A stretch of DNA of 64,000 bases from assembly GCA_015680685.1 (NCBI GenBank), contig MNCI01005256.1:311343-375342 (forward strand), read 5' to 3'. Made by a program: the position numbers and the translations under genes. The notes under the pieces were generated by a model. That model had not been told where the DNA came from and did no database searches. It worked only from the letters and a program-made list of their open reading frames with translations. The first letter of the stretch is position 1; each line of letters begins with the position of its first letter. The DNA comes from Gnetum montanum. Lineage: Eukaryota > Streptophyta > Gnetopsida > Gnetales > Gnetaceae. Shown here in pieces: positions 1 to 12,485 of the stretch.

Positions 1-2143
1 GTGATCAAACAAAATAGGAATCTCCAACAACTCACAGTATTTTACAAAGTTGGTTGAATCTCTTTCATTATAGTTGATTACAATTTTATAAACAATCCAA
101 TTATTTCAACATTCACAATAGCAAACACATACTCATTTTTAACTATTGAGTCTACTTGGAGAGATCTAGGCCTTGGTTTTACCAGAGACTAGCGAACACC
201 TAAATCCTATTTGAGGCACTCATTGGCGGTCACATCCCAAATAGTCACCAACAATCACATATTATGGTAAATGATTTACACTTGATTTATTCAAGCTACA
301 AGGTGGTTAAAACTTGGCTATAAGTCACATTGTTGAATTTGGTTGAAAAGTAAAGGATTGTAAGATGGTTGCAGTTTGACCACAAGTCATTATCTATGTT
401 TTTTTTACTATGTTACAACTTGGACACAACTGAGTTAATTGCACATTTTATGAAAAAATGAGATGGTTAAGAGTATCACCACCTAAGAACAACTTGAATG
501 CCACCTACATATAACCTATCTTGCAAAGTTCAAGTGACTAAAGCACGATGTGACTAAGCCATGAGTAAGGCACAAACTAGGCAAGACCATTATTCTAAGT
601 TTAAGTTGGCTACTATGATAATGTGAGTGATTGGAACTTTGAGTTTTTGGAACTTGACTAAACAAAATTATGTCTCATGCATAGTGAGAGTATGACCTAT
701 TAAAGCTAACACAAAAAACATAGGAAAATAAAAGAAAATTGCAATATCTAAAGATTACAACCCCATACAAGGATTGAGGTATAATTGGCTTAGGGACTCC
801 AGATGTACAATTTTGACACTCTTAAATTTTGAGGATAACATGTAAGTACAAAGAGAAACATGAAATTGGGTCTTCTTGGGCACAAAACACATGAAAACAT
901 TAATGAGATTGAGAAATTTCTTCAATCACTCCTATATTTTAGATTTACTTCTATAAGATTCAATCCTTAATGTTACAAGATTTTGATGCTTAATTTATGA
1001 TGAGATGAAAAGTAAGTGAGTAAAAACTTATTCAAATCATGAGATTTCAAAAAGAGGACTAAATACATATCTAGTTTCTATTCAACTAAGATAACAAATA
1101 GAGAAATAGCATTCAACACAAGTTAAACCTTCTAAGCATGACAAGGAAAAGTATGCATCCTTTCAAACTAAACATCAAACTTTATGAAACATTCACAAAG
1201 CATAAAATACATATCATATAAAGCATAAACATGTAATTAAAATATAAATGAGTATATAAACACAAGAGAAAATTATAGGAACTTAATTTGATAGTTCCAT
1301 GTGTGACAAATCCTTAAATTGATGAGAGGAATGTCGAGGGAGCTTGAGAAATATTATGAAAATCACTTGTGAAAGTGGATTCTTGGAATATCTTGAAAAA
1401 TCTATAGAGGTTCAATTTATGAGAAAATTATGGTTGAAAAAATGTAGGAATCAGAGAGACACTACAAACTTAAAGAAATTTTAACACTATGCAATTGAAG
1501 AACAAATACAAAAATAAGAAAAATAGAACTTATATTATCTTCAAAGCTTCCAACCAAAATGGCATTTAATAAAGGGGAATACTCAATTTCAACTTGTTTA
1601 GAAGGAAGAACATTGAACCAAATCGCATGCTCCAGCATGAAGGCCTATTAATCCTCTCTTTCCATTTTTGATTTTGCTCCCTTTCCTAAGTTTTCCTTCA
1701 TTAATAAACATTCAAACCATAACTTCTCAATATCAAGGACCCCTAACATAAACTGAAAAGACTTTTATTTTTTTCTTTTAACATTTTAAGACTCCTATGG
1801 ACTTCTACCATGACTTCCACATGGAAATAAGAAACAAACATAAGGAAACAACATATGAAAGGGTGTGAAGGAGATAGGAACACATTCACACTATACTTAA
1901 TGATATCTTTGCCATATAAGTAGATAGTTTTATCTATTATACCCAATTTGTCTTTCTCTACATAAGTCAGGGATTTGGGTATATTCTATGGCTTTTTAGC
2001 ACTTAAGTCTTCTTCAATAGTTTGGATTCAACATCCTACGTCATTAGCAATGTAGCTTTTGGATTTCTATCTCCAACTTGCTAGAAATGACATTTTGCAT
2101 CATTTGTAATATCATTTTGGCTCTTCTTTTAGTTTCAATGTTT
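1..2143. other. Unassigned AT-rich sequence left of element B
   Basis: No coding region, RNA gene or terminal repeat could be recognised here on either strand. The last 30 bases contain the words CAATGTTTGATGT, which continue as a degenerate repeat array on the far side of element B at 35485. This stretch is therefore the left flank of the site into which B inserted, perhaps the interior or U3 of an older element. Confidence 0.5.
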
Positions 2144-2148
2144 GATGT

Positions 2149-3215
2149 TGATGAGTGGTGGAGAAATCCAACATCTAACCATACAAGTCATAGGCATTTC
2201 ACATGTGACTAGATCATAATTTGTGGACAAGGCATTGTGATTATGCTAGTATTTAGTTTAAGTTTGAGAAAATTGTATTCCTAGGTGGAGCTAGTAAAGT
2301 CTACATATATGGTTTAGCTCACAAAGAGGTATATGATATGTTAACGTTGATTAGCCATCTAGCTCCTAACATACATGGTAAAGTGAAAGTAACTTTTACT
2401 CAAAGACTAACTAAAATAGTAAATGAATCTAGTCTATCCTATGATAATGGATATCTGATCCTAATCTACCATACATGCCTTGGACTCATGTTGTCATCAC
2501 TAGGGTTACCAAGTGTACCACTACTAGGTGTATNNNNNNNNNNNNNNNNNNNNNNNNNNNNNNNNNNNNNNNNNNNNNNNNNNNNNNNNNNNNNNNNNNN
2601 NNNNNNNNNNNNNNNNNNNNNNNNNNNNNNNNNNNNNNNNNNNNNNNNNNNNNNNNNNNNNNNNNNNNNNNNNNNNNNNNNNNNNNNNNNNNNNNNNNNN
2701 NNNNNNNNNNNNNNNNNNNNNNNNNNNNNNNNNNNNNNNNNNNNNNNNNNNNNNNNNNNNNNNNNNNNNNNNNNNNNNNNNNNNNNNNNNNNNNNNNNNN
2801 NNNNATAGTAAACATTAAATAGGAAAGTAGTAATTAGTTAATCTAAGTAAAAATAGTAAACATTATTCTAAGTAAATAGAAAGAAAACTAAGTGGATTCT
2901 ACAATCATGATAAGAAATCTTGATTTTTATTATTGATCATGAAATGTGTCCAAGTACACTTCACTTGAATAAAGACTCTGTATAATCACTCAACATCACA
3001 CTACGAGCATACACTACTAAGTACTTAAGAATAAAATCACAAAAATAAATTGCAAAAGTTATGCTACTATAAAATAAAATATATTATGAATCTATGTGCC
3101 CAAGTATTGTATTTATAGGCTAGCATGCATCCCACAATATTGCATATATGATAACATAGCTAGTGCTACGATATCGTATATCCGATATCATAGTCTATCC
3201 AATTTAATTTTATCA
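2149..3215 (-). repeat. 3' LTR of element B
   Basis: It matches 34620-35484 from the TGATGAG end to the TTATCA end, with many single-base differences, mostly transitions. A minus-strand TATAAAT lies at 3111-3117, matching the one at 35394-35400. The 271-base assembly gap falls inside this LTR, so its true length is uncertain. Confidence 0.93.
2534..2804. other. Assembly gap (271 N)
   Basis: Run of N inside the 3' LTR of element B. Any open reading frame drawn through it is an artefact. The partner LTR at 34620-35484 indicates what kind of sequence is missing. Confidence 1.
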
Positions 3216-3227
3216 TACTCCTATGTC
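3216..3227 (-). promoter_or_regulatory. Polypurine tract of element B
   Basis: On the minus strand GACATAGGAGTA abuts the 3' LTR. The same position in elements A and D reads GTCATAGGGGTA and GTCATGGAGGTA. Plus-strand priming of LTR retrotransposons starts at such purine-rich tracts; here the tract is short and degenerate. Confidence 0.65.
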
Positions 3228-3412
3228 TAACTAAAAACTCACCCTTGAGTTAAAACAAAATGAGGATAGAGTTCCTTACAAAATTGAGAGGTAAATGTAT
3301 ATGACACTATTTACATGACACTTCATGCTGCAATGGTATTTTACATAAATGACACAAGACATGATAGGATAAACTTTGATAAAAAACATAACTTGATGAA
3401 GCTTGATGTAGC

Positions 3413-6185
3413 CTATGTAGTTCTTGGTGGTGGTGGCTCATCTATTGGTGCCTTTCCCTTATCATCAGGTTTTTGAAACTTGTATCTATTGAGTAATGCC
3501 TAAAGCTTCTCTTCTTCTGTTTTGAGGTCACCTATTGTCCATGTCTATTGTGCAATGTGTGATGGAGTTGGTACATCCCATGGACATGGCAGTTGTGGAA
3601 ACATCTGATTGGCTTTGACATATCTTGTTGTGAACTACCTTCTTTCATCCTCAAATGCTCTAGCCTTGGCTTGTAACTCATGATAATTAGACAATCTCCT
3701 AGCCAAGCTCATTGCAACATCCTTTTAACCTTGGTGGCCAACCTTAATTGCTTCTAATTTATATTTTTCCACCTAAAGTTCCTACAAAGAATCCTTTTGA
3801 TCTACAAACTCCTTTTCATATAGTACGTATGTGGCTGCTACTTGTTGTTCAAGCTCATTTTTGAGCCTACTTGCTATCAACATGGTGAAGTTAGCATAAT
3901 GAAGGTTAGCTAACCATATGTATTCTTTCAGATCTTCTATTTGTAGGTATTTGTTTTTAACTTCAACTTGGTGGATGTGAGCATAGCTATCCAAGATGGA
4001 TTGCTAGTCTAGATTTTGTGCTGTATGGAATTGATTTAGGCACTTTCCATCTAGATCTGTTTCTCATTGATTTGCTTATACATTGACACTTGGTCACAGA
4101 AGTGTTCATTGAGCCTTTCATGTTTCTTTCCTTCATTTTGCCATGCATTGATCTCAATATTTTATTTTATTTTTGATTGCACGTACCTCCTCAATTGAGA
4201 GGGTATTATTTGGTCTTGCTAAGAGGCTCATATCTTGGTTAACCCTCATTAGTTGTTCTCTCAACTAATTGATGTCATCCTCTAAGATGTTCTTCTACTT
4301 TATAATGTTGATTAACCTAGTGTTATCTATGGTGAGTTCTTTGTTTTCTTCTTATGTTGTGGTGAGTGCCTTAGCATGTTTGTATGCTTGTGCTTCTACT
4401 ATTGAGGCATTCCACATGGATTTCTCCTTCTCATTTTCCATCTACTTATTTTTCTCTATCAAGCAATTAATTTTCTATGTTCTGAATTACTCTAGCTGGT
4501 CAAGCTCTATGAATTAAGTAAGATCTTTGCGTTCCTTCCTTAAGGTCATGAGTTCTTCTTGTAGTCTAAGGATTTCAGCTTCTACATACTTTACCTAGTC
4601 TTTGCCATGACTAGCTTACCCTTGGTTACAATCAGTCTGACTACATTATAGTGACATTGCTTTGGATGTTGAAAAGAGTTGTCATTACTTACCTAGTCTA
4701 TAGTAATCGATCTAGCACATCTTCATAATCTACATAAGTCATTGAGGTTCTAGTTAACATCTAAACATCTCTGGCTCTAGTTAGATTTGCGATTGGCACA
4801 ATAGGTACATTAAAGAATTTCTTAATGTGATTTGTGATGACTTCTGTGGCTCCTACTACATCCTAGTGCTACATAACCACCACTTTGGATCCTTCTGCTA
4901 TTTCAAGCACCACTTGAAATGATGCAATGTTCCTAGAAATCTGTTGTGACCATTGGGCCTCTCCTCTTGACTACAATGATATCCATCCACTTGCAAGATC
5001 TATGGAAACTATGGGCTATATGTCACTATCAATAACTCTATAGAGATTGGCCTCCTTATATGTTTCCCAACTAATGGTCTCTATAATCTATTGCATATGA
5101 CTCATGGATGGCTTGTAATCCTTCAATGGTGGTGGTGGAACTTGTTGCTATTACTTTTTTTGCTACTACTATTGCTCTTGCTATTGACCACGGGCCCCCA
5201 CTTATTGTTGTTTAGTGGTTTTCATGGTTATCCCAGTGTCTATTTTTTGTTCCACCTAATCTTTCTTTGATTGTGTTGGCTTAAACATTTTAGCATATGA
5301 GCCATTTTAAGCTTTCCTGATGATGTCATTAGTATACCTTAGGATTCCATCACGTTTGCATAGCTTTCTAATTAGGTAAGGAAATGGAAGTTGGAGCTTC
5401 CCTACCTTCTTTTCTTTAAACCTTCATTAAATTTCCATGAAATCGAGTTGTGCAAGATTTACACTGTATTTTTCCATCAGAATCACACTTCCTTTGGTTG
5501 CATAGGTGGATAATCTATTTAATCTCTTTGTGGAAAATAGGTGGTATGTGCCAATTTTGAAATAAATTCTTTCCTCTAGAGTTAATGCATTGCACTTCTT
5601 ATCTTCTTTGTCATATACACTTTTTAGCCATAGTTTTCTAGTTTCTATGTCTAATCTAGTGGATAGATGTGCTAATCTTGCCCCTTCATTGGACACATTT
5701 AGGACATTAGCTATTGCCTTTACTAAATATGAAATAGAGACTTCTTCAATGTTGAGCATAACATCTTCTTCATTATTATATCAAAATTGGTAGGTCTCCC
5801 CTAAATACCATTCACCACCATCTGAAAGCATGGGCCATAGTAATGACGCTTAGAGTTATGTCCTTACCACCTCTAGAACAAACTCTACAAATGGGCTAAA
5901 GTTCATTTCTATGATCACTATAGTCAGGAGTGTTCTTTTTTGGATGATCTGGAGGCATTTTGGTGATAGCAGGAGGCATTGTCCTTGTACTTATGGTTCA
6001 TTTGCCTTCCCCTAGGTCGAATATCATGTAGTAAGAGTTTCCTGATGAATGTTGAAAGATTGAGCCTCCTACTTTACATGTTCTACTTGTGAACCTTGTG
6101 CTCCTATTTGGCCTCTTCCTTGGCCTCTTGGTCATTTGCTTGCTAGCTATGAAGGTCCTCCTATTGGTCCTCTTTTTGGGGCCAT
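3413..6185 (-). pseudogene. Env-position ORF of element B (degenerate)
   Basis: This is the extra reading frame that Athila-group elements carry after pol. Read from the ATG at 6185 it is about 920 codons with several stops and frame changes. It begins with a basic segment rich in K, R and P (to about 6000). The middle holds KEDKKCNALTLEERIYFK near 5560-5620, homologous to VDHKEYSALTLAKRIYYK in element A. A charged, probably coiled-coil part follows (about 3780-4000), then FPQLPCPWDVPTPSHIAQ at 3549-3603 and a proline-rich tail. The A copy keeps a segment that resembles the uncharacterised plant transposon protein domain often found at this place. I see no convincing signal peptide or membrane span, so an envelope function is not supported. 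It has its own upstream promoter-like region and leader intron. Confidence 0.72.
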
Positions 6186-6435
6186 CTACAATCATCAAGG
6201 ATTTAGGAAGTATTAAAATGTTTTCTTTGATCATTAATAACTCCTTTCATTTCTCATACCTTTAATTAGATCAAATTTTTAGTTTATTATGACATAGACC
6301 TTTACAATTGTCCATTTTGTTCTTGTTTATGGCTCATAATGGTTCATATGATTTATTAAAAGGATTATTTAAGTGTTTTTGGTGGCAATGTAATTGATTT
6401 TTGTGAAACATTTTCAATTTTCCCTGTATACTTAC
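6186..6435 (-). other. Putative leader intron before the env-position ORF of B
   Basis: On the minus strand the sequence AAAG followed by GTAAGTATAC (donor at 6435) is a near-perfect plant splice donor. GATTGTAG directly precedes the ATG at 6185 and serves as acceptor. The implied intron is 250 bases. Element A has the same arrangement at 27808-28095. Splicing is inferred from sequence only. Confidence 0.5.
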
Positions 6436-6682
6436 CTTTATAATACCTTCCAGGAATTAGCAAATCCTGTCTCTAATTTTTATTATATTCTACTAAGCAC
6501 ACCCACACGACTAAGTTGAGAGCTCTGTGATCAACTAGGTTTAAGAATCATGAAAATTGGAGCTACGAGTATGGAGTTATGATGGTTGGAAGTTGGGAGG
6601 TTAGAGCTTAGATTGTAGAAGAAAAATGGTAAAAATTCCCTTTGCTCAAATGTAAAAAATGACAAGATTTGGCTAAGTCCCC

Positions 6683-6745
6683 GCATATATATAGGGTTTG
6701 TGGGCTCTGATATTGGAGATCTAATATCATAGGGGCTCCAATATT
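6683..6745 (-). promoter_or_regulatory. Internal TATA promoter of element B
   Basis: On the minus strand TATATATATGC lies about 250 bases before the splice donor at 6435. Just upstream are TTGGAGCCC and CTCCAATATC words that also occur in the same order before the TATA box of element D's 3' LTR (60850-60920). This suggests a promoter cassette related to the LTR U3. Promoter activity is inferred. Confidence 0.45.
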
Positions 6746-8299
6746 GAAGGAAAAATTTCACTTCTTTTAATGATTTTAATGATAAAAAATGGATTATTTT
6801 GAATGTCTAGAAGACATAGGATATTTTTATAGGGTATTAGACCATGCATGATGCATATTTTTCAAAAATGTGACATGGAAAGTTTTTAAAGTAGGAATCT
6901 TAAGCTAGGAAAGTTCATGGAGTGTTGATAAGATGGATGAGAGGGGTAATGAATTCATGTTGCATAAATAGATAATTTTGAATGATAAGGGAAGTTGGTG
7001 TTACCATTTATCAATGTTGGAAGGCTTAAGATGATGTGGAATCACTCGGTAGGTATAAGATACACTAGTTATACAAGTGGATCCTTTCCAAAGCAAGCTT
7101 CGGCCCTTAATGCCCTTGTATAACCACACCTTGAAGTGTTCATAGGTACTTAAGGAGTTGACTGTAATGCATACCTATTTAGCAAAATACACATGTTAGT
7201 ACCACCCAATCAGGAAAATTACACTATGTTACACAAAATCATAAGTTATGATTATTTAAATAATGAGAGAAGATGGGCTTAAAAGGGATTGCAGAAATCA
7301 GGACATGAGGTATCTTATGATAGGCATAATGAACTCTTTTCTTTTATTAATGGTTAAACTAATCATTAGCCTTTCTATCCAAGATTTAAACCAAGTCCAG
7401 ACCACACTTCAGTGACATCCCATTGTCTCATCTCTTGGAATTGCAACTATAAAACTACCACAATTGCAAGGAGTATTGTCACTTGACATATTGTCCAAGG
7501 GAGAAGTTTATTTATTACACTTTTTTATGTTTTTGAAATTCTTGAAAAGTCACCTACCTTTAGGCATGGGTAACATGTCTTTCCAGTGACATGGTAAGGT
7601 AGCACTTATTTTACTCTTACTTCCATTTTTTGTTTGATCTACAAGGATATAATACAACCTAAGTAATAGGATAAAAATAATAAAAGTAACCCAAGAGAGT
7701 CTACAAATCTCCTTGATGTCACAACCTTTACATTCTCACTTGGTTCTTCACTTTTTGATCCAGGCATAATGATTACAAGTTTATTCTTAGTTGTATGATG
7801 AGAAAAATAGCATTATGGCCATGGTAAGAACCTCTTATTAATGGAATGAATGGATAAATGCTGTAGTCTCACTATTCAAATAATGAGTCACTTATAACTT
7901 GATAACATAGAGAAATCCTCACCTTATTGGACTACATCTTGCCTTATTCTTAATGTGTTTTATTAGCAATCAAAATTATTTACAAAGATAATGAAAAAAA
8001 TATATGAAAAAGATAGTAAAAATTGAAAAAATATATAAAAAATGAAAAATGTCAAAGAAGGAAAAATCATTAAAGAATTGAAAAATGTAAAAGAATATCA
8101 AAAATTTAAAAAATGAAACATATAAAAAATGAGAAAATATTAAAAAATGTGAAAAAATGGAAAGAAAATGAATAATTCAATAAAGTACCTACAGTTCTAG
8201 ATTGACACCCACATGACTATCATTATGATTAGTTAAATAGAAGATAGAATACGTAGAAGATGGTTGGGTAGATTAGGTAGACTCCTTGGAATATACATA
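6746..8299 (-). other. Non-coding spacer between pol and env-position ORF of B
   Basis: No coding region is visible. Two blocks are shared with the spacers of A and D: one at 7555-7590 (ACATGTTACCCATGCC on the minus strand) and one at 7075-7120 (GGATCCACTT with CAAGGGCA). An A-rich stretch on the plus strand at 7975-8175 corresponds to the T-rich starts of the same spacer in A and D. Confidence 0.7.
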
Positions 8300-11200
8300 A
8301 TAGAATTTGACTTGTTGGATATTGACAAGAATGAGCTTATGTGGATTAGATAGGTGGTCGATATGTAGGCACCAAATGGATAAATAGCTTGAACAATGTA
8401 TAGTCCCTTCTAAAGTATCTGGAATTTAGCTTTTTGAGGTAGATGATTAGGATTATAGTAAAGGAACTTATCACCCAGTTGTATAGTTACTTGTCTTATC
8501 AATGTAACATTTCTAAGTTTGGAGTAATGTTTGTGAACTTTGTTACTCATGAATGCTACAAGCCTGTTCTCATCTAAAAGATTTAGACTCATGAGGCGTT
8601 CTCATTGGGCTAAGCTCAAGTCAAGGTCAAGTTCACCAATAGTAGCTAGGGTGTAGAGCTCTGCCTAGATTGGGAGCATTGGCAACTTGCCATAAACTAA
8701 CTCACATGGTGAGTATCCTATGGGTAGTTTCAAGGATGTACTATAGGCCCATAGAGCATCATTTAGTTTAGTGCTCTAGTCCTTTCTAAACCTACTAACC
8801 ATCCTAGTAAGTATCCTAGTAATTTCTTGGGGATGATATGGTGTTGTTAGCTTATGGTTCACCTTAAGTTGTTACATAACCTTTTTGAATGTAGCACTAA
8901 TGAAGTAAGTCCCGTTGTCTGATATGAGCATTCTTGGTACTCCAAATCTATTCACCACATGTTGTTAGAAACATTTGTCAGCTATCTTTGCTATATAATT
9001 TTTTTTACTGCTACTACCTTTGCCTACTTTGTACAGTAATCCATAGTCACAATTATGTATTCTTTTCCATTTGACATCAGTGTTATGGGCCCCATAAAGT
9101 CAATTCCCTATATGTCAAAAGGTTCAAGTGGTTGTATCTAGTGTTGTGGCCCTTCATATCTAGTTGTAACTCCTCCATCTCTTTGGCATCACTCACAAAA
9201 TTAGGCAATAGTGTGGGCATCTTTGAACAAGCTAGGCCAAAAGTAACTTGCCATCATCAACTTGAGTATTGTTCTACACCCTGCATAGTGGCCATCACAT
9301 GGGCCTTCATGGGTGTCCTATAAAGCTCTCTATTGATCATATTTTGGCACACACCATTTGATGAGCCCATCTTCATAGATTTTGTAAATATTACCATTAA
9401 TTTCCATATATATTTTTGCTTTGTGAAGGAATGGTTCTCATTGTTTCTTAGTCCATTCTATAGAAACCTCTTGTATTGTTAGATAAGTTAGATATTCTAT
9501 GGTCCATGGATTTCCTGTTGCACTTACAACCTATACTATTTTCATAAAAAGATTCTCATTGAGGAATCAATCTAATAAAGCTTCTACTTGATCTTTGGAA
9601 TCCCATTTTAACCTTGATAAATGATCAGTTATCACATTTTCTATTCCATTATCAATCATTGTGATGTCGAATTCTTGTAGGATAATGAACCATCTTATGA
9701 CTCTGGGATTTATTATTGGTTTGTTCTTAAGAAATCAGATGGCACTATGATTGGTATGAAAATAAATATGACACTTGAGCACATAACGTCTAAACTTCTC
9801 AAGTACATACACCATAGCCATTAACTCCATTTCTATTATGGTGTAGTTTAATTATGATCTAGTGATGCTCCTACTAGCATAGTATACATAGTGAGGTCTT
9901 TTTAATCATCTAATTATGTTAGTACTACACCAAGTGCATAGTTGAAAGCATCGATCATGATGTAAAAAGGTCTTCACTAATTCAGAGCTTAAAGGATTGG
10001 TGTCTCCACTAGTTTTTGCTTTAGAGCTTCAAATGCCTTTTTGCAAGACTCTATCCATTCAAAGGATGCATCTTTCTTCATGAGTTCCATGAGCAATATT
10101 GATATCTTTGAAAAATTTTCTATGAACCTTCTATAATATCCCATGTGACCTAAGAATGATCTCACATCTTTCGTTATCTATTGCCTTTGAGTAATATTCT
10201 GTATGACTCTAATCTTTTCAAGGTCTACCTCAATACCTTTTTGGGAGATTTTATGTCCCAACACTAGACCATCTTGGACCATGCAATGGCTTTTCTACAA
10301 GTTGAGCTTAAGATTGGTTTCAACATATCTCTTTAGTACCTACTCTAACTAGTCAAGTACTTGATTGAAATCTAGCCCATATGTTGAGAAATCATCCATA
10401 AATACTTCCACACCATTTCCTCTCTACTTTCGGAAGATGTTAAGCACAAGTCTCTAAAAGGTGTCTAGCTTATTACAAAGATCAAAGGGCATCTACTTGT
10501 AGAAAAATGTTCCCCATGGACTAGTGAAAGCTATTTTCTTCTGGTCTTTGGGTGTGATGTAAATCTTATTGTATCTACTATATTCATCTAGAAAGCTATA
10601 ATATTCATGTCCTACGATGGTGTCTAGGACTTGATCAAAAAATGGTAAAGGAAGGTGATCCTTGAATATAGCAGTGTTCAACATCCAAAAGTTAATGCAG
10701 ATGCATCATTTTCCTCCTTCTTTGGAATAATCACTAAAGGACTAATCCATTTACTATTTTCAATAGGATAGATGAATGCTACCTTTAGTAATTTTTTGAA
10801 CTCTTGGTTAACTACTTCTTTTAGTTTTGAATTGAACCTTCATTGGGATTGACATCATGGTTTAACTACAGGGTCAGTATATATATAATGTTAACAAATT
10901 TTTAGATCAATTCTTGTGATCTCATCATAAGACCACATAAATGTAGTAGGCCATCTATTACTCACTTCCATCAGTTTCCTCTTTTATTCTTCTTTCAAAT
11001 TGGCATTAATTATTACCAACTTCTTATTTTTTAAAAATGCATATTCCAATGTTTCCCATAGGGCTTTTAGTTCCAAAAATTCTAGTTTCATAGTATCTGG
11101 GATATCTAAGTGTTTCCAATCTATCTCTCCCTCTTGACTAATTCATGGTTAAGAGTGTCTTTCCCTTAATTATTTTAACTTATTAGTCTCTTCAACGTAT

Positions 11201-11457
11201 GCACTAACAATTTGTTCTTTTGGTTATATGTATTTATTTGATTCAATATCTTCATTTGTATTCAACCACTAGGTGCCTTCTTGTTGTGTGGCTACCACAT
11301 ATAGACATTTTTACACACATAATACTTCTAAAAATTTGTTGCATGCTTTAGTATCCTCTCATCTGATAACCCATGTTCATTGCATGCAATTGCATCCATT
11401 ATTGCTATATGCAATACATGAAACTTTCCATCTTTGTATAATACTGGCTTTATCTTC
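8300..11457 (-). pseudogene. pol of element B: RT, RNase H and integrase (degenerate)
   Basis: This is the distal part of B's polyprotein, downstream of the A insertion point. RT (about 10900-10190) keeps FKDHLPLPFFDQVLDTI, a following YSFLDEYSRYN stretch and the catalytic FMDD at 10391-10402. RNase H follows at about 10000-9590, starting at a MIDAFNYALG match. Integrase occupies about 9400-8300. Its core keeps GIDFMGPI near 9090, and its C-terminal end keeps LNLLDENRLVAFM and GDKFLYYNPNHLP (8410-8592), matching A and D. Stops and frameshifts are frequent. RT copies element RNA to DNA, RNase H removes the template, and integrase inserts the product. The upstream protease lies at 31569-31990. 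Confidence 0.85.
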
Positions 11458-11462
11458 CTTTG

Positions 11463-12323
11463 TGATGAAGCATCAAGGTGTCACATTAACATGATGTTGC
11501 CCTATTGACGAGGCTATGTTGATGTAGCATTTGCTACATTTCTAAGGCCCTGTTGACATAGCTTCATAATAAATTCTATAAATACATGCTCACCAGCCAT
11601 GTTTATGGGAGGTCTTGTCTTAGTTATAGTAGAGCTCTTGTAGTATTATCATTTGAGAGTTAGATGATTTTTCTAATTTCCCATAATAGGAGTCAGAAAG
11701 TGTATGAATCTTTATTTGAACATTGATGTACCTAAGTGCACCAGTGTAAATGGCAATAAAGATGAGCCTTTTAATCAAACCTTGTAGCACTTGTAATAAA
11801 TTAATAATTTATTTCTACATGTACTATTTTCATTAGTTATGTGATTAATTAAGATAGGTAAGACTTTAATTAATTAATGCTAAATAGATTAAAAACATAA
11901 GTATGACTACTTCAAGCATAACATATAACACTTGGTAATCCCAATAGTGCTTAATGCTTGGTAACCTAGCAGTGTTGTATGTATTTAGGATGTGCATAGA
12001 AAGAGGGACCATATGCTTATGTTAGGATAGTTAGTTATTAATTAGTAATTAGATTAGTTAAATTGGTTAATAAATTGCATTTCAACTTGTTATTAATTAT
12101 AGATGAATAAAATATAAACTAATAAAATTCATGTGTCCTAATTACACTTAACCATACTACTAAGCTTTACAAGTGTAGTTGGGAAGATAATGATCATCAT
12201 AGTCAAATTTCACCTCCTAGAACCAACGTACTTAGAAACTTAAGGTCTGTAGAATTCAACCAGATTGTGTGTGAATGCTTGTAATTCGTATAGTTGGGCA
12301 TAGGGCATACTCACTGCTCATCA
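11463..12323 (+). repeat. 5' LTR of element A
   Basis: 861 bases, TGATGAAG to CTCATCA, paired with 30620-31563. A TATAAATA box lies at 11577-11584. The U3 before it is short and holds repeated CCCTRTTGAC words. The 3' copy is about 80 bases longer because it has more of these words. Confidence 0.95.
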
Positions 12324-12324
12324 T

Positions 12325-12342
12325 TGGCATCATTGCCAGGGA
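12325..12342 (+). promoter_or_regulatory. Primer binding site of element A (tRNA-Asp type)
   Basis: TGGCATCATTGCCAGGGA lies one base after the LTR. It equals the Athila-type site TGGCGCCGTTGCCGGGGA, complementary to the 3' end of tRNA-Asp, after C-to-T or G-to-A decay. It is where minus-strand DNA synthesis would start. Confidence 0.85.
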
Positions 12343-12485
12343 TCTTTAGTTTCTTACATGCACTATCTAGGACTTAGTGAAAAATTATTTAACATCATTG
12401 AAATGAATCCTAAGTCATATCATACATCAAAATAACTACAATAATTATAAGAAAGCACACTATATTTCTTGTCTTCTAATACAAG

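Noticed and set aside
2338-2822. Several long open frames crossing the N run
   Set aside because: They are open only because N cannot encode stops; the region is an LTR of element B.
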